A DNA stretch of 6,396 bases from Mucilaginibacter sp. UBA4741 (GCA_002403905.1 DHIR01000116.1:14088-20483); one strand, 5' to 3'. Numbered from the stretch's first letter, positions 1-5,489 are shown. Numbers and translations: made by a program. Notes: a model not told the origin generated them from the sequence alone.

Positions 1-13
1 GCTTCGCTCGACC

Positions 14-44
14 ACCCTCTCTTTGCCTTCGGCAGAAAGAGGGT
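14..44. terminator. Strong hairpin downstream of the ada-like gene
   Basis: The arms at 14-27 and 31-44 form a 14-bp stem with one G-T wobble and one C-A mismatch around a 3-base loop (TTC). It begins 3 bases beyond the stop codon of the minus-strand ada-like gene, so it is well placed to end that transcript. On the minus strand no T run follows the stem. On the plus strand a short TTTGTT follows. It could therefore be a bidirectional terminator or a dispersed palindromic repeat whose flank (1-13) is cut by the window edge. Confidence 0.55.
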
Positions 45-47
45 TTG

Positions 48-911
48 TTAAATTCCACCAAACGCCTTAGCTGCTTCCCAACCAATCATCGCGTTTTTAC
101 GCTGACTGCCCCAATGATACTGTCCGGTTTCGCCGGTTGATTTAATTACCCGATGGCAAGGGATCAGGAAAGCTACCGGGTTATCAGCCACCGCCGAGCC
201 AACCGCCCGGCTGGCGTTGGGATTTTGCAAATTACCCGCCAACCCCGAGTAGGTGATTAGCCCGCCCATGGGTACTTTTAACAAGGTCTCCCAAACTTTT
301 AATTGGAACGGTGTGCCTTTTAGGTGTAATTTAATGTCGCTTAGTTTGCTCCAATCCTGCGTGAAAATGTAGATGGCGTTTTGCTGTATGGTATCTAAAA
401 ACTGGTTGTAGGTGGCGTTGGGGAATTTCTGTTGTAATTCGGCAAATGCTTCATCGTTATTTCCATCGACAAAAGCCATATAGCAAATACCTTTGTTGGT
501 TGATGCCACGATGATAGTACCAAACGGGGTTTGGGCAAAGCTGTAATTTATGTTTAGTTGCTCGCCGCCGTTTTTGTATTCGCCGGGTGTCATGCCTTCA
601 ACTTTTATAAAAAGGTCATGCAAGCGGCCAGTGCCGGATAGGCCGGTTTCAAAAGCGGTATCAAACAACGAGGCTTGTTTGTCTTTTAAGATTGACTTGG
701 CGTGTTCAACACTAAGGTATTGTAGAAACTGTTTAGGGGTTACACCGGCCCAGTCTTTAAACATGCGCTGGAAGTGGAAAGGGCTTAGGTGTACGTGCGC
801 TGCGGCTTCATCTAAAGTAGGCTGTCGCTTGTGGTTGAGGCGTAAAAATTCTATGGCTTCGGCTATTCTGTTATAATCAATTTCGTTCTGCGTTTCCATG
901 ATAGTTATCAT
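48..911 (-). CDS. AraC-type regulator fused to O6-methylguanine-DNA methyltransferase (Ada-like)
   Basis: This is a cytoplasmic suicide DNA-repair protein joined to a transcription regulator. Residues about 13-113 form an AraC/XylS DNA-binding domain (helix-turn-helix around residues 34-60, second helix pair ending near MTPGEY). Residues about 120-195 match the N-terminal fold of alkyltransferases, and about 199-280 match the DNA-binding and active-site domain, with the arginine finger region ASRAVGSA (R235) and the methyl-acceptor motif PCHRV (C252). The family moves the methyl group from O6-methylguanine onto that cysteine. The N-terminal zinc domain of E. coli Ada, which repairs phosphotriesters and switches Ada into an activator, is absent, so the inducing signal must differ. 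The longest start is ATG at 911. A second in-frame ATG at 899 (METQ) gives 283 residues and suits the -7 box at 921-928 better, because the expected transcript start falls only a few bases before 911. The gene lies 57 bp downstream of the histidine kinase on the same strand. The family call is firm; the exact start is not. Confidence 0.93.
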   Translation of the reverse strand: MITIMETQNEIDYNRIAEAIEFLRLNHKRQPTLDEAAAHVHLSPFHFQRMFKDWAGVTPKQFLQYLSVEHAKSILKDKQASLFDTAFETGLSGTGRLHDLFIKVEGMTPGEYKNGGEQLNINYSFAQTPFGTIIVASTNKGICYMAFVDGNNDEAFAELQQKFPNATYNQFLDTIQQNAIYIFTQDWSKLSDIKLHLKGTPFQLKVWETLLKVPMGGLITYSGLAGNLQNPNASRAVGSAVADNPVAFLIPCHRVIKSTGETGQYHWGSQRKNAMIGWEAAKAFGGI

Positions 912-920
912 TTAATGATA
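906..920. repeat. Perfect inverted repeat over the ada-like start region, possible operator
   Basis: TATCATT and AATGATA flank a single central T, a perfect 7-1-7 inverted repeat. It covers the upstream ATG (909-911) and the expected transcription start of the ada-like gene. A protein bound here would block transcription; alternatively, it could form a small hairpin at the 5' end of the mRNA. Confidence 0.5.
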
Positions 921-928
921 CAAATGTA
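921..928 (-). promoter_or_regulatory. Bacteroidota -7 box for the ada-like gene
   Basis: Read on the minus strand this is TACATTTG, an exact match to the Bacteroidota primary-sigma -7 consensus TAnnTTTG. No clear TTG -33 element lies at the usual distance upstream, so the promoter may be weak or need an activator. It would place the transcript start near 914-916, which favours translation from the ATG at 899. Confidence 0.5.
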
Positions 929-945
929 CCGGCTTGCAGAACGGT

Positions 946-961
946 AAGAAACCCGTTTCTT
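946..961. repeat. Inverted repeat between kinase stop and ada-like promoter
   Basis: AAGAAAC and GTTTCTT flank two central bases in a perfect 7-2-7 inverted repeat. It starts 8 bases after the kinase stop codon on the minus strand and sits near -38 relative to the inferred ada-like transcript start. It could be a weak terminator for the kinase (no T run follows) or a regulator site overlapping the -33 position. Confidence 0.4.
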
Positions 962-968
962 GCGGAGT

Positions 969-2552
969 TTACATCTCTAATGTATCATCAATAGGTATAG
1001 TAAACCAAAAGTTACTGCCGCTGCCTACATTACTATCAACACCAATTTTACCATTATGGCGGGTAATGATCTCTGAGCTTATATACAGCCCCAAACCTAA
1101 GCCCGAGAACTGGTGGCCAAAAGCATCAACTCTATAATAGCGGTCAAATAAATGCGGTAGCTTTTGCGGATTTACGCCTATGCCAAAATCGCGCACGCAT
1201 ACGGTGGCCCGCTCGTCATCATGGTTAATCGTTATCTCTATCCGTTTTGATTGTGGCGAGTATTTTATGGCATTACCTATCAGGTTTATCATCACCTGGT
1301 CTATACGGCGATAATCAGCATAAACCATTAGTTCGTTATCGCCTAAAAAAACAAATTCATAATTGTTTACCGGGTTTATATGTTCGCAGCAATCCTTTAT
1401 CAGTTCAACCAGGTCAAAACGGTTGATGTTAAGTGCCAGTTGGCCCTGTTGTATTTTGGTGACGTTTAATAAGTCGTCAAGCAGGTGTATCAGCTTGCTT
1501 AAATTGTTACTGGCCTTGTTTACAAACATTGGTACCTTTTCGGACGCAGGATCTGTTTTAACCAATTTCTGCAATATCTGTATGGACGCGCTTAACGAGG
1601 TAATAGGTGTTTTTAACTCGTGGCTTGCCACGCTTATAAATTCATCTTTACGCACCTGTAGCTGGTATTCTTCGGTTACGTCCTGCAATATGCCGCTAAA
1701 CTGATAAACGTTTCCTTCCGCATCAAACATTGCCCTGCCTGTAGCTTCAACAATGCGCTTTGTTTGGTCTTTAAGGCTTTGTATGGTATATATAATATTG
1801 TAATTCCCGTCTGATCCTTTTGCCATTGCTTTTTGGATGGCTTCCATAACTCTGTCCTTATCCTCATCAACCATTGCTGCAATGGCACGTTCCATCGCTA
1901 TTTCCTCATCGCATGGTAATCCAAACCAATCCTTTAGCCGGTCATTTCCTATAAATTGATTGGTAACCGGGTGAAGATCCCAGGTACCCAGATCAGCTGC
2001 TTCGATGGCAAATTCCAACTCGTTTTTAGCGGCTTGTATGTTGTTGTAAGATTGTACCTGTTCTGTAGTTTCATTACATATCACCAAAACACCACCGGGA
2101 TTACCAGTTTCGTCTAATACTTTACTATAGCTAAAGGTCCAGTAAACGTCTTCTAGTTTATTATTGCGGTAAATAGGTATCAACTGGTTTTCGCTCCAGG
2201 TAGATTCGCCGCCTTCAAGTACATTATCTATCAGGGGCTTAATAACGGGCCATATTTCGGGCCAACAATCCACGCCACGTTGGCCCAGCGCTGTTGGATG
2301 CTTGCCGTTTTGGCCTAAGCTAGGGCGATAAGCGTCATTATAAAACTGTATCAACTCTGGCCCCCACCATAAAAACATGGGGAAGCGTGAGTTTAATATA
2401 ATGCCAATGGTAGTTAATAAACTTTGCGACCAGCCTTCTGGGTCGCCTAAAACGGTTTTGCTCCAGTCAAATTGGCGGGTAAGCTGCCCCATTTCGCCGC
2501 CGCCTTGTAAATAATGGCTGTATGTTGTTTGTAAGGGGCTATTTGTGGTCAT
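969..2552 (-). CDS. Cytoplasmic sensor histidine kinase with two PAS-like domains
   Basis: The protein autophosphorylates on histidine and would pass the phosphate to a response regulator. Residues about 45-165 form a first PAS-like sensor region rich in tryptophan and aromatics (FLWWG, CWPEIW). Residues about 175-297 form a second PAS domain of the PAS_3 type, ending in the usual ILQDVTE. The dimerisation and phosphoacceptor helix follows, with H-box SHELKTP (H311). The ATPase domain (about 375-520) shows the N box (N423, N427), G1 DFGIG (455-459), F box FDRYYR (469-474) and G2 GLGLGL (484-489). All key residues are present, so it should be active. There is no membrane segment, signal peptide or receiver domain, so it senses something inside the cell and signals to a separate regulator. 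No response regulator is encoded in the window. The ATG at 2550-2552 is the first in frame. The ligand cannot be inferred. Confidence 0.93.
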   Translation of the reverse strand: MTTNSPLQTTYSHYLQGGGEMGQLTRQFDWSKTVLGDPEGWSQSLLTTIGIILNSRFPMFLWWGPELIQFYNDAYRPSLGQNGKHPTALGQRGVDCWPEIWPVIKPLIDNVLEGGESTWSENQLIPIYRNNKLEDVYWTFSYSKVLDETGNPGGVLVICNETTEQVQSYNNIQAAKNELEFAIEAADLGTWDLHPVTNQFIGNDRLKDWFGLPCDEEIAMERAIAAMVDEDKDRVMEAIQKAMAKGSDGNYNIIYTIQSLKDQTKRIVEATGRAMFDAEGNVYQFSGILQDVTEEYQLQVRKDEFISVASHELKTPITSLSASIQILQKLVKTDPASEKVPMFVNKASNNLSKLIHLLDDLLNVTKIQQGQLALNINRFDLVELIKDCCEHINPVNNYEFVFLGDNELMVYADYRRIDQVMINLIGNAIKYSPQSKRIEITINHDDERATVCVRDFGIGVNPQKLPHLFDRYYRVDAFGHQFSGLGLGLYISSEIITRHNGKIGVDSNVGSGSNFWFTIPIDDTLEM

Positions 2553-2634
2553 GTATAGTATAGTTGTAATTAGGCGGTTAAATATAGATAGATTAAACAG
2601 AAATGGAATAAAAATGTTTGACGTTGTACTAACA

Positions 2635-2661
2635 TTGAATGCTTAAATTTTATTAAATTTG
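2635..2661 (+). promoter_or_regulatory. Promoter of the first toxin-antitoxin pair
   Basis: TAAATTTG at 2654-2661 matches the -7 consensus TAnnTTTG exactly, and TTG at 2635-2637 is a possible -33 element, 16 bases away (slightly short). The antitoxin ATG follows 16 bases after the -7 box. Two direct copies of TTAAATTT (2643-2650 and 2653-2660) with a 10-base period overlap the box. One helical turn is a spacing that would suit a repressor, so autoregulation by the antitoxin complex is possible. Confidence 0.6.
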
Positions 2662-2677
2662 TTTAAAAGCAAAGTGT

Positions 2678-2914
2678 ATGGATACTTTAACAATAAGACA
2701 AAAATTATATGAGTATATTAAAGTTGCCGATGATGATAAAGTTGAAGCTATATATACCATTATTAAAGATGATGTAAGCATACCTTATGAGTGGTGGAAT
2801 GATGATAAATTGGTTGCTGAATTAGATCGCCGCTCGGCGGACCTGAAAAGTGGAAAAGATAAGGGAGTGGCTTGGGAGGAAGTGAAAGCACGATTATTAA
2901 GCCGATCTAAGTAG
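2678..2914 (+). CDS. Type II antitoxin, addiction module component family
   Basis: This 78-residue acidic protein resembles the putative addiction module component (Unstab_antitox, PF09720) family that neutralises ParE/RelE toxins. The visible signature is the aromatic pair W39-W40 followed by an ELDRR segment (48-52), a GKDKG turn (59-63) and the C-terminal helix WEEVKARLL (66-74), the arrangement typical of this family in Bacteroidota. The toxin gene starts one base after this stop codon, so the two are translated together and would form a complex. Such antitoxins normally repress their own promoter with the toxin; the direct repeats at the promoter are the likely site. No Shine-Dalgarno is present, which is normal for the phylum. 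Confidence 0.87.
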   Translation: MDTLTIRQKLYEYIKVADDDKVEAIYTIIKDDVSIPYEWWNDDKLVAELDRRSADLKSGKDKGVAWEEVKARLLSRSK

Positions 2915-2915
2915 C

Positions 2916-3218
2916 GTGAAAAATGCTATTATATTTTCATCGTTCGCTTCGAAAGAAATCGATGAATCATTTAATTGGTATGAGAGCCGCTCTGTAGGTT
3001 TAGGGGATAGATTTGTTGATGTTGTAGATAAAGCATTTGCTGTTCTTTCTGAAAACCCGATAGCATTTCCCAAAAAGAAACGTAATTATAGGAATATGGT
3101 GATTGATACTTTTCCTTATATTATTGTGTATGAATATAATAGTTTGGAAAGTTCAATATATATTCTGCACGTGTTTCATACCAGTCGCGATCCAAAATAT
3201 AAATATAGGAACAAGTAA
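2916..3218 (+). CDS. ParE/RelE-family toxin
   Basis: A 100-residue protein of the RelE/ParE toxin superfamily. The N-terminal helices (about 11-48) carry the usual pattern of an acidic helix, WYE, GLGDRF and an AFAVLSENP ending. A basic region follows (PKKKR, 52-56), then the beta hairpin FPYIIVYEY (66-74) and the C-terminal strand with HTSRDP (88-93). This layout is closer to ParE (gyrase poison) than to mRNA-cutting RelE, but the target is not certain from sequence. The start is GTG: an in-frame stop at 2898-2900 lies just upstream, with no ATG between it and 2916, and the nearby ATG at 2923 is out of frame. GTG one base after the antitoxin stop suggests translational coupling that keeps toxin below antitoxin. 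Confidence 0.87.
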   Translation: MKNAIIFSSFASKEIDESFNWYESRSVGLGDRFVDVVDKAFAVLSENPIAFPKKKRNYRNMVIDTFPYIIVYEYNSLESSIYILHVFHTSRDPKYKYRNK

Positions 3219-3226
3219 AATCGGTA

Positions 3227-3252
3227 AATTGTCTATAACAATTCAATTGTCT
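3227..3252. repeat. Three short alternating repeats after the toxin gene
   Basis: AATTGTCT occurs at 3227-3234 and again at 3245-3252 (18-base period), and the reverse complement ACAATT lies between them at 3238-3243. The middle unit can pair with either neighbour, giving two mutually exclusive hairpins: 3227-3243 with a 5-base loop, or the 13-base palindrome 3238-3250. There is no T run, so it does not look like an ordinary terminator. It may be a binding site or a switch in the transcript leading to the next gene. Confidence 0.4.
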
Positions 3253-3291
3253 TCTAAAAGATGGATTATTTTACAATAGAGAGGCGATAAG

Positions 3292-3303
3292 GTTGAGCTC
3301 AAC
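3292..3303. repeat. Perfect 12-bp palindrome before the unknown gene
   Basis: GTTGAGCTCAAC is a perfect palindrome ending 6 bases before the ATG at 3310. It occupies the ribosome-binding zone of the unknown gene, so it could be an operator for a DNA-binding protein. A 12-bp palindrome may also occur by chance. Confidence 0.4.
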
Positions 3304-3309
3304 TTAACA

Positions 3310-3765
3310 ATGCAAACCTCTTTTGACGCTATAAACGAATTTGCTTTGGGTGTAGTAATTGCAGTGGACGAAGAAAACAATCAGATTGAAGTTTTATTTT
3401 CAGGTATGGATGACCCCGAATTATTTAATGCTAATCAGGTAATAAATATTGAAAGAGAGTACAAAGTAATATCCATTAATGAGAATAAGGATATACGAAC
3501 TAAAGTGCCTTCTGTTATTATCGAAATGTCAAGGATTGATAAACTATATATTAATACTGGCAATGGTTATATGGTAACCAATACTTATGGGGCAAATAAC
3601 TTCGATTTATTTGTATATAAAGGAGATTCAATTAATTGTTTTGATTGTATAGAGATTTGCAATAACCCGCAAAAAAACAAAATTATTAGCCTGTCTGAAT
3701 ATAGAGTTTCTATTATTAATTATGATGGAATAGCAAGATCTGCTTTTTATAGTGATTGCAATTGA
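3310..3765 (+). CDS. Hypothetical protein of unknown function
   Basis: I do not recognise this 151-residue protein. It is soluble by appearance, with no signal peptide or membrane segment, and acidic, with many Asn and Ile. Alternating hydrophobic stretches (about 11-30, 41-56, 68-82, 98-104) suggest a mostly beta fold. A cysteine cluster C110-x2-C113-x3-C117 lies in the C-terminal third, with one more cysteine next to the end (C150). It is AT-rich, unlike xerC and the kinase, which hints at recent acquisition. It follows the toxin by 91 bp, and no exact TAnnTTTG box lies in that gap, so it may share the toxin-antitoxin promoter or use a weak one. Size, composition and position fit an accessory or immunity-type gene, but nothing in the sequence proves this. 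The open frame, with a normal ATG and no overlapping gene, supports it as a real gene. Confidence 0.6.
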   Translation: MQTSFDAINEFALGVVIAVDEENNQIEVLFSGMDDPELFNANQVINIEREYKVISINENKDIRTKVPSVIIEMSRIDKLYINTGNGYMVTNTYGANNFDLFVYKGDSINCFDCIEICNNPQKNKIISLSEYRVSIINYDGIARSAFYSDCN

Positions 3766-3797
3766 ATTTTATGTTGGGTATTATTTCAAAAAACCTA

Positions 3798-3828
3798 TTT
3801 GTAAATCAAAACATTATCCCTACATTTG
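3798..3828 (+). promoter_or_regulatory. Promoter of rpsU
   Basis: TTTG at 3798-3801, a 19-base spacer and TACATTTG at 3821-3828 form a textbook Bacteroidota promoter. Transcription should begin near 3834, leaving a leader of about 24 bases that contains the Shine-Dalgarno sequence. This rules out the longer open frame that begins at 3756 and sets the rpsU start at 3858. Confidence 0.85.
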
Positions 3829-3836
3829 ACGTCCCT

Positions 3837-3846
3837 GAAAGGAGGT
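3837..3846 (+). promoter_or_regulatory. Extended Shine-Dalgarno of rpsU
   Basis: GAAAGGAGGT can pair over ten bases with the usual Bacteroidota 16S 3' tail (CACCUCCUUUC). It ends 11 bases before the ATG. Ribosomes of this phylum hide their anti-Shine-Dalgarno with help from bS21, so a strong site on the gene for bS21 itself fits feedback control: ribosomes lacking bS21 would see the site and make more of the protein. Confidence 0.85.
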
Positions 3847-3857
3847 ATTTTGGAATT

Positions 3858-4052
3858 ATGATCATAATCAACGTTAAAGAAGGCGAATCATTAGACAAAG
3901 CGTTAAAACGCTTTAAGAAGAAATTTGAAAAAACTGGTGTATTGCGCGAGCTTCGCAGCCGTCAGGCATTCGAGAAAAAATCGGTAAGCCGTCGTCACGA
4001 AATCAAACATGCCATCTACAAGCAAAACATGAACCTTGAACCAACTGTTTAA
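3858..4052 (+). CDS. rpsU: 30S ribosomal protein bS21
   Basis: A 64-residue, strongly basic ribosomal protein of the small subunit. The family pattern is clear: MIIINVKEGE at the start, then the lysine- and arginine-rich helix LDKALKRFKKKFEKTG (12-27), RELRSRQAFEK (30-40) and a second basic helix. bS21 binds near the 3' end of 16S rRNA. In Bacteroidota it joins bS18 and bS6 in covering the anti-Shine-Dalgarno. The start at 3858 is chosen because it begins at the conserved MIII motif, follows the strong Shine-Dalgarno and lies after the promoter; an in-frame ATG at 3756 would add 34 unrelated residues. A hairpin terminator follows 43 bases after the stop, before xerC. Confidence 0.96.
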   Translation: MIIINVKEGESLDKALKRFKKKFEKTGVLRELRSRQAFEKKSVSRRHEIKHAIYKQNMNLEPTV

Positions 4053-4095
4053 TTCTTTGTAAAAAGAAATTTCAGTTTTTCTTGTAAACATATAT

Positions 4096-4140
4096 AAAAC
4101 TATTTGTACATTCATTCTATCGGATGTACAAGTAGTTTTT
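4096..4140 (+). terminator. Terminator-like hairpin between rpsU and xerC, abutting the xerC ATG
   Basis: The arms 4096-4111 and 4124-4139 pair over 16 bases with one wobble around a 12-base loop, and the right arm runs into five Ts ending at 4140. The stem begins 43 bases after the rpsU stop, as expected for an intrinsic terminator. The unusual point is that the xerC ATG follows at once at 4141. The hairpin therefore also covers the ribosome-binding region of xerC, and could limit xerC by ending transcription, blocking initiation, or both. Confidence 0.75.
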
Positions 4141-5031
4141 ATGTTTTTAGATCGGTTTATACATTATATTAAATTCGAAAAACGGTACTCACCGCATACG
4201 ATATCTGCTTATCAGTCAGACCTTGATCAGTTTATTGGTTTCCTTAACCATCCCGATCAAATTATAACACACCCGCAACAAATTACCCACTACCAGATAC
4301 GTAATTGGATGATTGAGTTAATGAACCAGCAATTAACCGCGCGTTCTGTCAACCGTAAAATTGCCACACTGCGCAAATACTTTAAGTTTTTGGTGCAAGA
4401 GGGGATATTAACCATTAACCCGGCATCAAAAATAAACACACCTAAAATACCCAAATACTTACCCGTTGTTGTTGAAGATGCGCGCCTTACCCAGATGCTG
4501 GATAGTGGCAAAGTGTTTACCGACGACTTTAAAGGCACCCGCGATAAGCTGATCATTGAAATATTGTTTGGCACCGGCATGCGCCTGGCCGAATTATTAG
4601 GAATAAAAGATAGCGATATTAATACTTACGAGGGTACAGTAAAGGTTTTGGGCAAGCGAAATAAGGAGCGCATCATACCCCTTAACCACGAGCTGCGCTT
4701 ATTGCTGTTGAGGTACAGTGAGTTAAAGAAAAGTAAAAATTTTAGTAACAATTCATTAGCATTGATCGTTACAGATAAAGGGGCAAATGCATATCCAAAG
4801 CTAATCTATCTAACAGTGCATAAATATTTATCTAACATATCAACCCAAAATAAAAAGAGCCCCCACGTATTGAGGCACACCTTTGCAACCAGCCTGCTCA
4901 ATGCAGGAGCTGATTTAAATGCGATAAAAGAATTACTGGGCCATGCCAATTTAAGCGCTACCCAAATTTATACGCATAACTCTGTTGAGAGACTAAAATC
5001 TATTTATAAACTCGCCCATCCAAAGGCATAA
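4141..5031 (+). CDS. xerC: Tyrosine recombinase XerC/XerD type
   Basis: A 296-residue site-specific recombinase of the Xer family, the length usual for XerC/XerD, which resolves chromosome dimers at the dif site before cell division. Residues about 1-85 form the core-binding (SAM-like) domain, with FEKRYSPHTISAYQSDL near the start. The catalytic domain (about 105-292) carries every active-site residue: R148 in GTGMRLAE, K172 in LGKRNKER, H242 and R245 in PHVLRHTFAT, H268 in ELLGHANLS and the nucleophile Y277 in QIYTHN. Spacing is almost identical to E. coli XerD. It lies between rpsU and hpf, a conserved position in this phylum that favours a housekeeping role over a phage or integron integrase. 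ATG at 4141 gives the conserved N terminus; no exact -7 box precedes it, so expression may depend on readthrough from rpsU. Confidence 0.94.
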   Translation: MFLDRFIHYIKFEKRYSPHTISAYQSDLDQFIGFLNHPDQIITHPQQITHYQIRNWMIELMNQQLTARSVNRKIATLRKYFKFLVQEGILTINPASKINTPKIPKYLPVVVEDARLTQMLDSGKVFTDDFKGTRDKLIIEILFGTGMRLAELLGIKDSDINTYEGTVKVLGKRNKERIIPLNHELRLLLLRYSELKKSKNFSNNSLALIVTDKGANAYPKLIYLTVHKYLSNISTQNKKSPHVLRHTFATSLLNAGADLNAIKELLGHANLSATQIYTHNSVERLKSIYKLAHPKA

Positions 5032-5039
5032 AAAGGAGG
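5032..5039 (+). promoter_or_regulatory. Strong Shine-Dalgarno of hpf
   Basis: AAAGGAGG lies just after the xerC stop codon and ends 4 bases before the hpf ATG. It can pair over 8 bases with the 16S tail. Most genes in the window lack any such site, so hpf, like rpsU, may respond to ribosomes with an exposed anti-Shine-Dalgarno. Confidence 0.8.
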
Positions 5040-5043
5040 AACC

Positions 5044-5391
5044 ATGAAAATTACAGTGCAATCAATTCATTTTACTGCAGACAAAGGATTATTAGAATTT
5101 ATACAGAAGAAAGCCGACAAGCTGGAAACCTTTTATGACAACATTATAAATGGCGAAGTTTATTTAAAGCTGGAAAACGTAGAAGACGAAGCAAATAAAA
5201 TAGCCGAAATAAAACTGCAGTTACCGGGCAACCAAATTTTTGCGAAAGAACAATGTAAAACTTTTGAAGAGGCGACAGATCTTGCCATTGAGAGCCTCCG
5301 CAAGCAAATTGGGAAGCATAAAAAGCGGAAAGAGATTGCTGCTCAAGAGGTTGAAAAGGCCGTACTGGCATCAACCGAAGAGGAATTTTAA
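5044..5391 (+). CDS. hpf: Ribosome hibernation promoting factor, short form (HPF/YfiA family)
   Basis: A 115-residue protein that binds the decoding region of the 30S subunit and silences ribosomes in stationary phase or starvation. The family fold is visible: strand MKITVQSIHFTAD, helix GLLEFIQKKADKLETFYD (15-32), strands EVYLKLEN and NKIAEIKLQLPGNQIFAKE (51-69), then helix FEEATDLAIESLRKQIGKHKKR (74-95). The tail after residue 95 is charged and short. The C-terminal dimerisation domain of long HPF is absent, so this is the short type. It starts 12 bases after the xerC stop and is probably cotranscribed with xerC. A strong Shine-Dalgarno precedes the ATG and an intrinsic terminator follows the stop. 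The family has also been called RaiA or sigma-54 modulation protein; the call as a ribosome-binding factor is secure. Confidence 0.94.
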   Translation: MKITVQSIHFTADKGLLEFIQKKADKLETFYDNIINGEVYLKLENVEDEANKIAEIKLQLPGNQIFAKEQCKTFEEATDLAIESLRKQIGKHKKRKEIAAQEVEKAVLASTEEEF

Positions 5392-5419
5392 GTGTAAAGA
5401 ATACATATATTTTATAAAG

Positions 5420-5452
5420 ATCGATGGCTCAAAAGGCTGTCGATTTTTTTTT
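5420..5452 (+). terminator. Intrinsic terminator after hpf
   Basis: The arms 5420-5428 and 5436-5444 form a 9-bp stem (two wobble pairs) with a 7-base loop, followed at once by a run of nine Ts (5444-5452). It starts 28 bases after the hpf stop and ends the rpsU-xerC-hpf transcription unit, insulating the toxin-antitoxin genes behind it. Confidence 0.85.
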
Positions 5453-5470
5453 GATACAGCGGTTAGTCAC

Positions 5471-5486
5471 TATTATTTAAATAATA
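5471..5486. promoter_or_regulatory. 16-bp perfect palindrome, probable operator of the second toxin-antitoxin pair
   Basis: TATTATTTAAATAATA is a perfect 16-bp palindrome lying 3 bases before the -7 box of the second toxin-antitoxin operon, inside the region a polymerase must bind. Type II antitoxins commonly repress their own operon from such sites, so it is a good operator candidate. Its pure A/T content makes a chance palindrome more likely than usual. Confidence 0.55.
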
Positions 5487-5489
5487 TTG

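Noticed and set aside
550..876. Plus-strand open frame opposite the ada-like gene
   Set aside because: It is a shadow of a well-supported minus-strand gene, with no family features.
1363..1704. Plus-strand open frame opposite the histidine kinase
   Set aside because: It lies wholly within the kinase catalytic core on the other strand and has a non-protein-like composition.
3756..3857. Longer reading of rpsU starting at 3756, adding 34 residues
   Set aside because: The extension crosses the rpsU promoter and Shine-Dalgarno and overlaps the end of the preceding gene; bS21 proteins start at the MIII motif.
3903..4115. Minus-strand open frame across rpsU and its terminator
   Set aside because: It is antisense to a ribosomal protein gene and crosses the hairpin; no promoter or family match.
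4141..5031. Integrase of a mobile element or integron
   Set aside because: Length, catalytic spacing and the conserved place between rpsU and hpf fit housekeeping Xer recombinase; no attachment sites or cargo cassette array are seen.
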